Counted from the stretch's first letter, positions 16,820 through 25,886 are shown. The stretch: DNA of 64,000 nucleotides from Lichenicoccus sp965213775 (GCA_965213775.1 CBDCAC010000007.1:62001-126000); one strand, 5' to 3'. The notes: generated from the letters alone by a model not told the origin. Numbers and translations are program-made.

Positions 16820-17340
16820 GATAATTAGGCATCCCTTCTGTTCGGCATGACGAGGCCGACGTGGATGCTGACAAATTGTTAGGCTGGGTACAAGAAATTT
16901 TTGATGTCTTGTTACACAGATATTACTTGACAGGATTTCCTGAAACTTGATGCTGCTTGGAACCTTTAGCCGAATAACTCGACTTGGCTAAAGCCCGTTT
17001 AGAAATACTCTAGACCTCTCGTCAGTAAATTTTGGTTTATGATAAATATCTATTGGGCAAAAATCCTGGTGAAGTCCTACTAAGACTTCTATAAATCCCA
17101 GAGGTCTACATGCTATCTTAGTAGAACTGATGATATATCAGTCGGTCGCTGATATGTAGGTAAATATACACTTACCACTACATGAACTATGGCCTAGAAC
17201 GTCTTATGTTCGACGGTCACGAAGATCACTCATATCCCACTCCGACAATCTAAGCAGGTGTCACGATAAGTTCATCAGTTAGTAAGGCTGCGGTGCTGTC
17301 TTGTACGGCTTCGGTGACCGTGATATGATGGACGGCTTAG
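16820..17340. other. AT-rich hairpin-dense non-coding region
   Basis: No open frame of note. The stretch is much lower in GC than its flanks and holds several inverted repeats: CAGGA/TCCTG at 16931-16942, CTTTAGCC/GGCTAAAG at 16964-16993, TAGACCTCT/AGAGGTCTA at 17011-17019 and 17100-17108, GAAGTC/GACTTC at 17071-17089, ACTGAT/ATCAGT at 17126-17142, ATATCAG/CTGATAT at 17135-17155. The loop of the 17071-17089 hairpin (CTACTAA) is complementary to TTAGTAG at 17118-17124. A TTGACA sits at 16927-16932 overlapping the first palindrome, without a good -10. Candidates are operators, a structured RNA or an attachment-site region. Confidence 0.5.
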
Positions 17341-17727
17341 CTATTTTTGTGGTGCCGTCAGCTGCGCGCAGGCTGATCCCAATCCTGCGGGTTGAGGCAC
17401 GGTTGCGCAGGTTGTTCTCGCATCAGCCCCGCAAACTTCCTGCGCATTCTCGTAATCCGTCTCGAGCACGTCCTGAGCGAGCGCGAGATCAGGATCCTTC
17501 GCCTCGCTCTGAAGCTTCTTCAGCTGATCTTCCGTCTGATGAGCCTCATGTAGCGAGTCCAGGCATGATTGACCTGCCGCTTCAGGCTTAAGTCGCAGGA
17601 CCGCGATCGCCCTTGCCAGCTGTTCTCTGGCGAGATCACTGGACCGTGCCTGGTCGTCCGCCTTAGCTGGAAATGATAGCAGTAACAGGATGCCACACAG
17701 CGTCAGCCTCCTGCCGAACCTATGCAT
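17341..17727 (-). CDS. Small secreted protein of unknown function
   Basis: A 128-residue protein with a signal peptide (MHRFGRRLTLCGILLLLSFP then AKA-DDQ cleavage) and a helical mature part with four Cys residues (QSCLDSLHEAHQTE, EVCGADARTTCAT, GSACAQL), suggesting disulfides in the periplasm. I do not recognise the family. It lies between the AT-rich region and tRNA-Ser, so it may be the last prophage-carried gene or the first chromosomal one. Confidence 0.55.
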   Translation of the reverse strand: MHRFGRRLTLCGILLLLSFPAKADDQARSSDLAREQLARAIAVLRLKPEAAGQSCLDSLHEAHQTEDQLKKLQSEAKDPDLALAQDVLETDYENAQEVCGADARTTCATVPQPAGLGSACAQLTAPQK

Positions 17728-17835
17728 TCTTCTTTATCTCCTGAGACGATGCGGTTTTTCGAGATCGACCGGATCTCAAGGCAGACGAAAGCTCGCCGCG
17801 ACGACGCCAACTTGCGGAGGACCAGGAGCTTAGGC

Positions 17836-17928
17836 TGGCGGAGGGGATGGGATTCGAACCCACGGTACGGCTTTACACCGTACAACGGTTTAGCAAACCG
17901 CCGCCTTCAGCCGCTCGGCCACCCCTCC
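17836..17928 (-). tRNA. tRNA-Ser(GCT)
   Basis: Minus strand. A 7-bp acceptor stem GGAGGGG/CCCCTCC, discriminator G and encoded CCA (17836-17838) are present. The anticodon stem CGGTT... with loop TTGCTAA gives anticodon GCT, and a long variable arm identifies a serine tRNA. T arm GTGGGTTCGAATCCCAT is intact. Its 3-prime end faces the prophage-like module. Confidence 0.95.
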
Positions 17929-18000
17929 GCCGAAGAGCATTCTCTTCGCTCGGTGCCTACAACTACCTCTAGTCCGGGGGAGGATTGACGTCAAACCCCA

Positions 18001-19461
18001 TCAAACCTCAAGTCTAAGCCGACGCCGCAGCGCCTCATTCACCAGTGATGGATTGCCCTGTCCAGACATCGCCTTCATCACCTGACCCACGAAGAAGCCA
18101 AAAAGCTTTTCTTTACCCGCATGAAACTCGGCCAGCTTCCCTACATTTCCCGCTAGTACCGTCTCGATAGCCACGTCGATGGCGCCGACATCGGTAATCT
18201 GGCGCAGACCCTTCCGCTCGACGATGGAAGCCGGCTCCTCCCCGGTGTCGACCATCTCCTCGAAGACATCCTTCGCGATGCGACCGTTGATCGTCTGGTC
18301 AACTATCAGGTCCAGCAGTCCGCCGAGAGCCTCCGCCGAGACAGGGCTGGTTGCGATGGTGCACCCGGTTCGGTTCATCGCTGCGAAGAGGTCGCCGGTG
18401 ACCCAACTGGTTACCAGACGGGGATCTCGTCCCCGCACCACTTCCTCGAAATAAGCCGCGGTAGACTGTTCGGCGACGAGCACAGCCGCGTCCTGCCGAC
18501 GGATCCCGTACTCGACGACGAAGCGGTTGCGTTTCTCATCCGGCAGTTCCGGAAGCGCCTCCGCCAGCCTCCCGATCCAGGTCTCGTCGAGAACGAGTGG
18601 CAGCAAGTCTGGGTCTGGAAAATACCGGTAGTCGTGAGCATCCTCTTTGCTGCGAAGTGATCTCGTCTCCGCACGAGACGGGTCGAACAGTCTCGTCTCC
18701 TGATCAACCGCGCCGCCGCGCTCCCAAACTTCGACCTGCCGCCTCGCCTCAATCTCGATCGCCTGCATGACGTAGCGGATCGAATTGACGTTCTTGATCT
18801 CGCATCGGGTCCTGAACGCCTCACCCCGCTGCCGTACTGAGACATTCACGTCCGCGCGCATCGATCCTTCTTCCATGTTGCCGTCACAGGTGCCCAGATA
18901 CCGCAGGATCATCCTCAGCTTGCGTAGATAGGCGCCGGCTTCCTCCGGACTGCGCATGTCCGGCTCGCTCACGATCTCCATCAATCCGACACCGGCACGG
19001 TTCAGGTCGATGTAGGACCTCGAAGGATCCTGATCATGCAGCGACTTCCCTGCATCCTGCTCGAGATGCACGCGGGTGATGCCGATCTTCCGCGTGCTTC
19101 CATCCGCGAGCTCCACTTCGACCATGCCGGTCCCGACGATCGGATGCGTGAATTGGCTGATCTGATAGCCGGCAGGTAGGTCGGCATAGAAGTAGTTCTT
19201 CCGATCAAACCGGCTCTCCAGGTTGATCCGCGCCTTGAGACCGAGACCGGTCCGCACCACCTGAGCCACACATTCTCGGTTGATCACCGGGAGCATACCC
19301 GGGAATGCAGCATCGATCAGGCTGACTTGCGTGTTAGGCTCGGCGCCGTAGGTTGCCGAGGCCCCGGAGAACAGCTTCGATCGGCTGATCACCTGCGCAT
19401 GCACCTCAAGTCCGACCACTAATTCCCAGGTGCCGGTATGTCCGTCGATGACGTAGCTCAT
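18001..19461 (-). CDS. gatB: Asp/Glu-tRNA amidotransferase subunit B
   Basis: 486 residues, full length. GatB binds the misacylated Glu-tRNA(Gln) or Asp-tRNA(Asn), phosphorylates the acyl group and passes it the ammonia made by GatA. Seen: WELVVGLEVHAQVISRSKLF at the N-terminus, FDRKNYFYADLPAGYQISQF, DLNRAGVGLMEIVSEPDMRS and GSMRADVNVSV, all catalytic-core signatures; the C-terminal YqeY-like tail (residues about 330-486) with LLDLIVDQTINGRIAKDVFE is present. The ATG overlaps the gatA stop as ATGA, so the genes form the gatC-gatA-gatB operon. Codon use and GC look intermediate between the prophage and the chromosome to the right. Confidence 0.97.
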   Translation of the reverse strand: MSYVIDGHTGTWELVVGLEVHAQVISRSKLFSGASATYGAEPNTQVSLIDAAFPGMLPVINRECVAQVVRTGLGLKARINLESRFDRKNYFYADLPAGYQISQFTHPIVGTGMVEVELADGSTRKIGITRVHLEQDAGKSLHDQDPSRSYIDLNRAGVGLMEIVSEPDMRSPEEAGAYLRKLRMILRYLGTCDGNMEEGSMRADVNVSVRQRGEAFRTRCEIKNVNSIRYVMQAIEIEARRQVEVWERGGAVDQETRLFDPSRAETRSLRSKEDAHDYRYFPDPDLLPLVLDETWIGRLAEALPELPDEKRNRFVVEYGIRRQDAAVLVAEQSTAAYFEEVVRGRDPRLVTSWVTGDLFAAMNRTGCTIATSPVSAEALGGLLDLIVDQTINGRIAKDVFEEMVDTGEEPASIVERKGLRQITDVGAIDVAIETVLAGNVGKLAEFHAGKEKLFGFFVGQVMKAMSGQGNPSLVNEALRRRLRLEV

Positions 19462-20942
19462 GCCGCGCCTCCCGCGCGCAACTTGGGCATGTTCGGCAAC
19501 GCCGCCGACTGCTCCAGCACATGGCCAACCGCTAGCAGCGCCTCCTCATCGAACGGTCGCCCGATCAACTGCAACCCCAGCGGCAGACCGGTACCATCCA
19601 GGCCAGCCGGCACCGACAACGCCGGCACGCCTGCCATGCTTGCGGGAACCGTGAAGACATCGTTGAGATACATCTTGATCGGATCATCCATGTTCTCGCC
19701 CTGGGCGAATGCCGCGGATGGCGCCGTCGGTGTCAATAAGACGTCGACTTTCTGAAAGGCGTCGGTGAAGTCGCGCAGGATCAGATTTCTTACCTTCTGT
19801 GCCCGCAGATAATACGCATCATAATAACCCGCCGACAGGACATAGGTGCCGATCAGGATGCGCCGTTTCACTTCCTCTCCGAAGCCGCGAGCCCGCGAGC
19901 GCTCGTAGAGCTCGTCCAGGCTGTCAGCCTCTACGCGCATCCCGAACCGAACCCCATCGTAGCGAGCCAGGTTCGACGAGCATTCCGCAGGCGCGATGAT
20001 ATAGTACGCCGCCAATCCGTATCGGGTATGCGGCAGCGACACGGTCGCGATCTCGCATCCCGCGTCACGCAGCCAGGAGATCCCTCGCTGCCATAGCGCC
20101 TCGATCTCCGGCGGCGTCGCCGCCGCGTGGTACTCCTGTGGAATACCGACACGCAGTCCACGCAGGCTTCGACCGCACGCGGCAGCATAGTTCGGCACCG
20201 GCCGATCCACGCTGGTGCTGTCCTTGGCGTCGTAGCCGGCCATGGAGCGGAGCAGGATCGCGCAATCCTCGACGCTGCGCGCCATGGGTCCCGGCTGATC
20301 GAGCGAGCTCGCGAACGCGATCACCCCCCAGCGGCTGCAGCGCCCGTAGGTCGGCTTGAGCCCGACGATACCGCAGAAGGAAGCCGGCTGCCGGATGGAG
20401 CCGCCGGTATCGGTCCCGGTGGCGCCGAGCGCAAGACGGGCCGCGACCGCCGCCGCCGACCCCCCCGAAGATCCGCCCGGCACCAGCCTGGCGGCGTCAT
20501 CAGAACGCTGCCAGGGATTCTCGACGGGTCCGAACATCGAGTTCATGTTGGATGAGCCCATGGCGAACTCGTCCAGGTTGGTCTTCCCCAGGAACACCGC
20601 GCCGTCACCCAGCAGTCGCTCCGTGACCGTGCTCTCGTAGGGCGGCACGAAGGCCTCGAGCATCCGGCTCGCAGCCGTCGTCCGCACGTCCCTCGTGCAG
20701 AACAGATCCTTGATCGCCAGCGGAATACCCGTGAGCGGCGCCTGCTCCGCACGCGCAAGAGCCGCGTCGGCCATCGCAGCCGCCTGCAGCGCCCGCTCCG
20801 CGGTCACGGTGACGTAGGCGTTCAGACGCGGGTTCAACGCCTCGATCGCATCCAGATGCGCCCGGGTGAGCTCGACGGAGGTGAAGTTTCTCTCGCACAA
20901 GCCGCGTGATGCGGCCGCGAGCGAAAGATCGGTCAACGTCAC
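19458..20942 (-). CDS. gatA: Asp/Glu-tRNA amidotransferase subunit A
   Basis: 494 residues. GatA is the amidase that releases ammonia from Gln or Asn and channels it to GatB. Seen: GIPLAIKDLFCTRDVRTTAA holding the first catalytic Lys, MGSSNMNSMFGPVENPW, and the amidase signature VPGGSSGGSAAAVAARLALG followed by GTDTGGSIRQPASFCGIVGL with the cis-Ser/Ser pair. The preferred start is GTG at 20942, which overlaps the gatC stop as GTGA and gives VTLTDLSLAAASRG; a longer frame reaches 20972 but would overlap gatC by 34 bp. The gene ends overlapping gatB. Confidence 0.97.
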   Translation of the reverse strand: MTLTDLSLAAASRGLCERNFTSVELTRAHLDAIEALNPRLNAYVTVTAERALQAAAMADAALARAEQAPLTGIPLAIKDLFCTRDVRTTAASRMLEAFVPPYESTVTERLLGDGAVFLGKTNLDEFAMGSSNMNSMFGPVENPWQRSDDAARLVPGGSSGGSAAAVAARLALGATGTDTGGSIRQPASFCGIVGLKPTYGRCSRWGVIAFASSLDQPGPMARSVEDCAILLRSMAGYDAKDSTSVDRPVPNYAAACGRSLRGLRVGIPQEYHAAATPPEIEALWQRGISWLRDAGCEIATVSLPHTRYGLAAYYIIAPAECSSNLARYDGVRFGMRVEADSLDELYERSRARGFGEEVKRRILIGTYVLSAGYYDAYYLRAQKVRNLILRDFTDAFQKVDVLLTPTAPSAAFAQGENMDDPIKMYLNDVFTVPASMAGVPALSVPAGLDGTGLPLGLQLIGRPFDEEALLAVGHVLEQSAALPNMPKLRAGGAA

Positions 20943-21226
20943 TCGACCACCTTGGGAACCGTGTAGAAGCACCCCACCCGATCCACCGTGTTCGACAGCA
21001 CCGCGTCCGGCGCACCGCCATCGCTCACGACATCGTCTCGCAGACGCAGCACGGCCTGCTCTACGCTGACCATCGGAGCCACGCCCTCGACCTCGACCTC
21101 CGAGAGCTGCTCGATCCAGCCTAGAATGCCACTGAGCTCCTCCTGCAGCCGGGGAAGCTCGTGATCCTCGATCCCGATCCGGGCTAGCCGGGCGACACGA
21201 CGGACCGTCGCGGCATCAAGCGACAT
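20939..21226 (-). CDS. gatC: Asp/Glu-tRNA amidotransferase subunit C
   Basis: 95 residues, normal length. GatC wraps around GatA and stabilises the complex. Seen: VRRVARLARIGIEDHELPRL, LQEELSGILGWIEQLSEVEV and a C-terminal LRDDVVSDGGAPDAVLSNT, the typical acidic/DxV loop. It is the first gene of gatCAB and diverges from ruvX, with 71 bp between the starts. Confidence 0.95.
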   Translation of the reverse strand: MSLDAATVRRVARLARIGIEDHELPRLQEELSGILGWIEQLSEVEVEGVAPMVSVEQAVLRLRDDVVSDGGAPDAVLSNTVDRVGCFYTVPKVVE

Positions 21227-21297
21227 GACGGGGAACCTTCTTTATCTCGGGAGCGCACCCTGGCAAGCCGGGTGCGTCGGGACCATAAACCGTCATT

Positions 21298-21822
21298 ATG
21301 CCGCTCTTCAACATGCGACAGCTTCGCGCAGCCCTTCCCCAGCATGGCCGGTTGCTGGGTCTGGATCCCGGATCCCGCACCATCGGCCTGGCACTGTCTG
21401 ACGTCTCGCTCATGCTGGCCTCCCCCTACGGAAGCCTCAAGCGTGACAAGCTTTCCGTGAATGCTCCTGAGATCCTTCGCCTCTCGCGCAAGGAAGGAGC
21501 CGCCGGCCTCGTCTGCGGGCTTCCGCTCTCGATGGACGGCAGCTTCGGTCCGGCGGCGCAACGCGCGCGCGATTGGCTGCTCGCTCTGAGCGATGTCACG
21601 GGTCTCCCCGGCGCGCTGTGGGACGAGCGTCTGTCGAGCAAGGCCGTCAACCGCATGCTGATCTCCGACCTCGACATGACCCGGGCCCGTCGAGCGGTGC
21701 TGGTGGACAGGCTCTCCGCCGCCTACATCCTGCAGGCGGCGCTCGATGCGACCCACAGCAGCCTGGTGTCACCGGACATCGTCTCGCAGCATGAGTCGGA
21801 TGGTGGGCGCGACAGGGATTGA
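21298..21822 (+). CDS. ruvX: YqgF/RuvX Holliday junction resolvase-like nuclease
   Basis: 174 residues. YqgF proteins have an RNase H-like fold and are linked to 16S rRNA maturation and Holliday junction processing. Seen: GRLLGLDPGSRTIGLALSDV with the first catalytic Asp, GLVCGLPLSMDGSFGPAAQR with the conserved GLP-x-x-x-D-G, ALWDERLSSKAVNRML (second acidic site) and DRLSAAYILQAALD (third). It diverges from gatC. The last seven codons run into tRNA-Val(GAC) on the opposite strand. Confidence 0.93.
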   Translation: MPLFNMRQLRAALPQHGRLLGLDPGSRTIGLALSDVSLMLASPYGSLKRDKLSVNAPEILRLSRKEGAAGLVCGLPLSMDGSFGPAAQRARDWLLALSDVTGLPGALWDERLSSKAVNRMLISDLDMTRARRAVLVDRLSAAYILQAALDATHSSLVSPDIVSQHESDGGRDRD

Positions 21823-21875
21823 ACCTGTGACCCCTGCCATGTCAAGGCAGTGCTCTACCGCTGAGCTACGCGCCC
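21801..21875 (-). tRNA. tRNA-Val(GAC)
   Basis: Minus strand. Acceptor GGGCGCG/CGCGCCC, discriminator A and encoded CCA. The anticodon loop TTGACAT gives GAC. D arm GTAGCTCAGCGGTAGAGCA and T arm CACAGGTTCAATCCCTGT are intact. It overlaps the 3-prime end of ruvX on the other strand by 22 bp. It is nearly identical to tRNA-Val(CAC) at 26635-26709 except in the anticodon arm. Confidence 0.97.
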
Positions 21876-22027
21876 ATCCGATCGGGAGGCTTCTACAATC
21901 GCCGATCGCGATCTGCAAGCGGCGCCGCAAGCGCGAATTCTCATCGCTGCCGCCGCATCCTGGCGCGATGCCTCGCGAGCCGTCAGGGACGAGTGACACG
22001 ATGCGGCGGCACGCGCAGAGTGCTTCC

Positions 22028-22906
22028 ATGGCATCGCCCGATCCCTCGCCGCCGCACGACATGATCCCCGAACCGCTTCATGTCGCGGCGCCGGCAATGC
22101 AGATGGTTCCGATACTGGTCGCCTCGCCGCATTCCGGCCGCAACTACTCCCCCGACTTCATCGCGTCGTCGCGTCTTGCCTTCGAGGACTTGCGAAGGAG
22201 CGAGGACAGTTTCGTCGAGGAGTTGTTCGCCGGAGCCTCCGAGGCGGGCATCACCCTGCTTCGCGCCGATTTTCCCCGCGTCTACTGCGATGCCAACCGT
22301 GAGCCGTGGGAGCTGGACCCGCTCATGTTCGCCGACAAGCTGCCCGCGTGGTGCAATACCGCGAGCGCGCGCGTCCTAGCAGGCTTCGGCACGATCGCGC
22401 GCCTCGTCTCATCGGGTGAGCCGATCTACCGGGAAAAGCTGACGTTCGCCGAAGCCGAGCGACGCATACGAGCCTGCTGGCAGCCCTATCATGATACGCT
22501 GACACGGCTCATCGACGAGATCGTCGCCAGCCATGGGTTCTGCCTGCTGCTCGACGCGCACTCCATGCCCAGTCTCGGCAATGGTTTCAGCAGGGCCGAG
22601 CCGGATTTCGTGCTCGGCGACGCGTTCGGCACCTCATGCGCCCTGCCGATCACCCAGTTCACCGAGCGGTTCCTGCGTGACCGCGGCTTCAGGGTTTGCC
22701 GCAACGATCCGTATGCTGGCGGATACGTCACGCGTCACTACGGCCGGCCGTCGCAGCACGTCCACGTGCTGCAGATCGAGATCTGCCGCAGCCTTTACAT
22801 GAACGAGGCGAACTTCGAGAAGCTGCCGCGCTTCACCGAGCTTCGCATCATGCTGGCGAACCTGCTGGACAAGCTCGCCGAGAACGTCCCTGCCCTCATG
22901 CGTTAG
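22028..22906 (+). CDS. N-formylglutamate amidohydrolase family protein
   Basis: 292 residues from the ATG at 22028; ATGs at 22001 and 22061 are alternatives. The family (PF05013) hydrolyses N-formylglutamate, an intermediate in histidine breakdown, and related N-acyl amino acids. Seen: PILVASPHSGRNYSPDFIAS, LLRADFPRVYCDANREPWEL, FCLLLDAHSMPSLG (metal site His) and HVHVLQIEICRSLYMNE. Although its family is linked to histidine use, no hut genes are near it, so the substrate is open. Confidence 0.85.
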   Translation: MASPDPSPPHDMIPEPLHVAAPAMQMVPILVASPHSGRNYSPDFIASSRLAFEDLRRSEDSFVEELFAGASEAGITLLRADFPRVYCDANREPWELDPLMFADKLPAWCNTASARVLAGFGTIARLVSSGEPIYREKLTFAEAERRIRACWQPYHDTLTRLIDEIVASHGFCLLLDAHSMPSLGNGFSRAEPDFVLGDAFGTSCALPITQFTERFLRDRGFRVCRNDPYAGGYVTRHYGRPSQHVHVLQIEICRSLYMNEANFEKLPRFTELRIMLANLLDKLAENVPALMR

Positions 22907-22984
22907 CGACCATCCGAGACAGATCCCGACCGCACCCGCCTCACTCTTGAGGATTTGGTAACCGATTGCTCGCATGATGCGGGG

Positions 22985-23836
22985 ATGCGACGCCATGTCC
23001 TCACCAACTTTGCTTGGTTCGTGCTGCTGTGGGCGTTCGCCGCCGCCGCCGCCGCCGCGTCGGAACCCGCCGATTACGCCCTCTGCCAGCAGGCGACGGC
23101 TGCGGCGGAGCACGCGTCCGGTGTTCCTGATCAGTTGCTGAACGCCATCAGCCGGGTCGAGAGTGGCCGCTACGATCAGGATCAACGAGCCGTCAGGGCG
23201 TGGCCCTGGACCATCAACGCCGAGGGGCAGGGGCATTTCTACGGCTCTAAGTCGGAGGCGGTCGAGGCGGCCAGACAGTTCCGGGCGCGAGGCATTCAGT
23301 CCATGGATGTCGGCTGCACGCAGATCAACCTGATGTTCCACCCGACCGCGTTCAGCTCTCTCGACGACGCCTTCGACCCCGGCCGCAACGCCACCTATGC
23401 CGCCCGCTTCCTGACGGACCTGTTCCATCAGACCGGAAGCTGGCCGCACGCCGCGGCGGCCTACCACTCCCAGACCCCTGAGCTCGGCACCGACTATCAG
23501 CGTAAGGTCCTGGAAGCCTGGGCCGACCCGATCGACCGACCGACCGCTCTCGCACCCGAGCACGGCGCGTCACCACGCAGCTCCGAGTTTCACCGGCAGC
23601 TCGCCAGCCTGTCCTCCCTGAGCTCGACGAGCTCCTCCCCGGGCGCGGCCGGCGCCGGATCGGCGTCCACGCGCCCGTTCGGCCACAGCACCCTCAACAT
23701 GGCGCTGACGAGCTATGGGCGGATGCCGCGCGGCGGCGGCCACCTCTTCGGGAGCGGGGGCGGCCGTGACCTGTCGGCGTATCGGGCGACACCGGTCGCC
23801 ATGCTGACGATCCCCCGCCGGCTGAGCCGCTACTGA
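22985..23836 (+). CDS. Periplasmic lytic transglycosylase (SLT family)
   Basis: 283 residues with a signal peptide that includes seven Ala (a GCC repeat). Lytic transglycosylases cleave murein between MurNAc and GlcNAc. Seen: LLNAISRVESGRYDQDQRAV with the catalytic Glu, AWPWTINAEGQGHFYGS, SMDVGCTQINLMFHPTAF and GSWPHAAAAYHSQTPEL, the four SLT blocks. The C-terminal 80 residues are Ser/Gly/Arg-rich and lack a domain. The Trp-Pro-Trp-Thr-x-N version is common in Alphaproteobacteria. The ATG at 22985 has GGGG just upstream. Confidence 0.88.
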   Translation: MRRHVLTNFAWFVLLWAFAAAAAAASEPADYALCQQATAAAEHASGVPDQLLNAISRVESGRYDQDQRAVRAWPWTINAEGQGHFYGSKSEAVEAARQFRARGIQSMDVGCTQINLMFHPTAFSSLDDAFDPGRNATYAARFLTDLFHQTGSWPHAAAAYHSQTPELGTDYQRKVLEAWADPIDRPTALAPEHGASPRSSEFHRQLASLSSLSSTSSSPGAAGAGSASTRPFGHSTLNMALTSYGRMPRGGGHLFGSGGGRDLSAYRATPVAMLTIPRRLSRY

Positions 23837-23973
23837 GCCCGAGGGCTGAGCCGCACTCCCCCGACCCTGACCAGGAAGGCTCGCCGAAGCCGCAGATCAC
23901 CCGCGCACCGGTTGAAATCGGCGTGATATCCTCGCATATCCGCCGCCTGTTCGATCGCTGCGGAGACATCAGG

Positions 23974-25878
23974 ATGAGTGACCAGAACGCTACCGACGAG
24001 ACCCCTGGTACCGGATCGAGCGAGCACCCAGCCGAGCGTCATGAGTTCAGCGCCGAGGTCGGCCGTCTCCTCGACCTCGTCGTCCATGCGCTGTATTCCG
24101 ACCGCGAGATCTTCTTGCGCGAGCTGGTCGCCAATGCCGCGGACGCCACCGACCGGCGACGTTTCGAGGCACTGACCGACCCGGCCGCTGCCCTGCCGGA
24201 GGGCGCCAAGATCCGGATCGACCCAGACAAGCCGGCGCGCCAGCTCACGATCAGCGACGACGGCACCGGCATGAGCCGGACCGAGCTCGTGGAGAACCTC
24301 GGCACCATCGCGCGGTCCGGAACCCGCGCTTTCGGCCAGAACCTCGCGGCCGCCAAGCCCGAGGACCGGCCCAGCCTGATCGGCCAGTTCGGCGTCGGCT
24401 TCTACGCCGCCTTCATGGTCGCCGACCGCGTCGAGGTCACCTCGCGCCGCATCGGCGAGGACGCCGCCTGGCGCTGGTCCTCGGAGGGCGGCGGCAGCTT
24501 CACCCTCGCACCGGCGACGCGCGATGCTCCCGGCACCGACATCGTGCTGCACATCAAGGCCGACGCGGACGAGTTCCTCGAGGGCTACCGGCTCGAGAAC
24601 ATCGTCCGCAAGTGGGCGGACCACATCACCTGGCCGATCACCATCCAGCGCGACGGCAAGGAGGTCTCCGCCAACGAGGGCACCGCGCTGTGGCGCAAGC
24701 CCAAGAGCGAGATCACCGAGGAGCAGCTGACCGAGTTCTACCAGCATCTCGGCCACGCCTTCGACAAGCCCTGGGCCACGCTGCACTGGCGCGCCGAGGG
24801 CACGCTCGAGTTCACCGCCATGCTGTTCATCCCCTCGATGCGCCCGTTCGAGCCGGTCGAGTCTGTGCGCGAGAGCCGTGTCCGACTGCATGTCCGGCGC
24901 ATGTTCATCACCGACGAGGCGGAGCTGCTGCCGCCCTGGCTGCGCTTCGTCCAGGGCATCGTCGACACCGAGGACCTGCCGCTGAACATCTCGCGCGAGA
25001 TGCTGCAGGCCACCCCGGTGCTCGCGCGCATCCGCAAGGCGGTCACCAACCGGGTCGTCACCGAGCTGCGCAACCGGGCCAAGGACGCCGAGGCCTATGC
25101 CGGGTTCTGGGACAATTTCGGCCCGACGCTGAAGGAGGGCCTGTGGGAGGACGCCGAGCATCGTGTCGAGCTCGCCGGGCTGTCCCGTTTCCGCTCCACC
25201 CACGAGGCCGGCAGCCTGACCTCGCTGACCGACTACCTGACCCGCATGAAGCCGGAGCAGGATGCGATCTACTACCTGATCGGCGACAGCCAGGACGCGC
25301 TGGCCGGATCGCCGCAGCTCGAGGGCTTCAGGGCGCGCGGGATCGAGGTGCTGCTGCTCAGCGATCCGGTCGACGCGTTCTGGCCCGATCGTCTCGACAA
25401 GTTCCAGGACAAGCCGCTGCGCAGCGTCACCCAGGGCCTGGCCGACCTCTCCAAGCACGCCGCGGACCAGGCGCCGCAAGCCGAGCCCGCCGACCTCGCC
25501 GCCCTGTTGCCGGCGCTCAAGACGGCACTCGGCGACGATATCGCCGAGGCTCGCGCCACCGACCGGCTGGTGCACAGCGCCGTCGTGCTCGCGGCCTCGC
25601 AGGCCGGCCCGGACCTGCAGATGCAGCGGCTGATGCGCAGGTCGGGTCAGAAGATGCCGAGCTCCGCCCCGGTGCTGGAGCTCAATCCGCATCATCCGCT
25701 GATCCGCTCCCTCGCCGCCCGGCTGGAGCGTCACGAGCCGATCGACGAGGCGGCGCGCACCCTGTTCGACCTCGCCCGGGTCCAGGACGGCGAACTGCCG
25801 CGCGACCCCTCGGGCTTTGCCAGACGGGTCTCGGAGGCGCTGGTCGCGACGATGTCGCTGCCGCCGCAGGACGTCTGA
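23974..25878 (+). CDS. htpG: Chaperone HtpG (Hsp90)
   Basis: 634 residues, full length. HtpG is a cytosolic ATP-dependent homodimeric chaperone. Seen: LLDLVVHALYSDREIFLREL, VANAADATDRRRFEAL (the GHKL helix with the conserved Asn and Asp), ISDDGTGMSRTELVENLGTI (DxGxG), and LIGQFGVGFYAAFMVADRVE (the lid/GxxGxG). The middle domain has FVQGIVDTEDLPLNISREML, with the catalytic Arg, and the C-terminal dimerisation domain ends near 634. The start at 23974 is preceded by GGAGACATCAGG. It lies 8 bp before pncA. Confidence 0.97.
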   Translation: MSDQNATDETPGTGSSEHPAERHEFSAEVGRLLDLVVHALYSDREIFLRELVANAADATDRRRFEALTDPAAALPEGAKIRIDPDKPARQLTISDDGTGMSRTELVENLGTIARSGTRAFGQNLAAAKPEDRPSLIGQFGVGFYAAFMVADRVEVTSRRIGEDAAWRWSSEGGGSFTLAPATRDAPGTDIVLHIKADADEFLEGYRLENIVRKWADHITWPITIQRDGKEVSANEGTALWRKPKSEITEEQLTEFYQHLGHAFDKPWATLHWRAEGTLEFTAMLFIPSMRPFEPVESVRESRVRLHVRRMFITDEAELLPPWLRFVQGIVDTEDLPLNISREMLQATPVLARIRKAVTNRVVTELRNRAKDAEAYAGFWDNFGPTLKEGLWEDAEHRVELAGLSRFRSTHEAGSLTSLTDYLTRMKPEQDAIYYLIGDSQDALAGSPQLEGFRARGIEVLLLSDPVDAFWPDRLDKFQDKPLRSVTQGLADLSKHAADQAPQAEPADLAALLPALKTALGDDIAEARATDRLVHSAVVLAASQAGPDLQMQRLMRRSGQKMPSSAPVLELNPHHPLIRSLAARLERHEPIDEAARTLFDLARVQDGELPRDPSGFARRVSEALVATMSLPPQDV

Positions 25879-25886
25879 GCCGCGCC

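Noticed and set aside
17126..17155. Hammerhead-like CTGATGA core with a following stem
   Set aside because: The stem after CTGATGA is present, but the required GAAA after it is absent (GTAGG follows).
1..17340. Gene transfer agent rather than phage
   Set aside because: Sheath and tube for a contractile tail, a class 3-type intein in TerL and the N4-gp56-like capsid do not match the RcGTA-type cluster.
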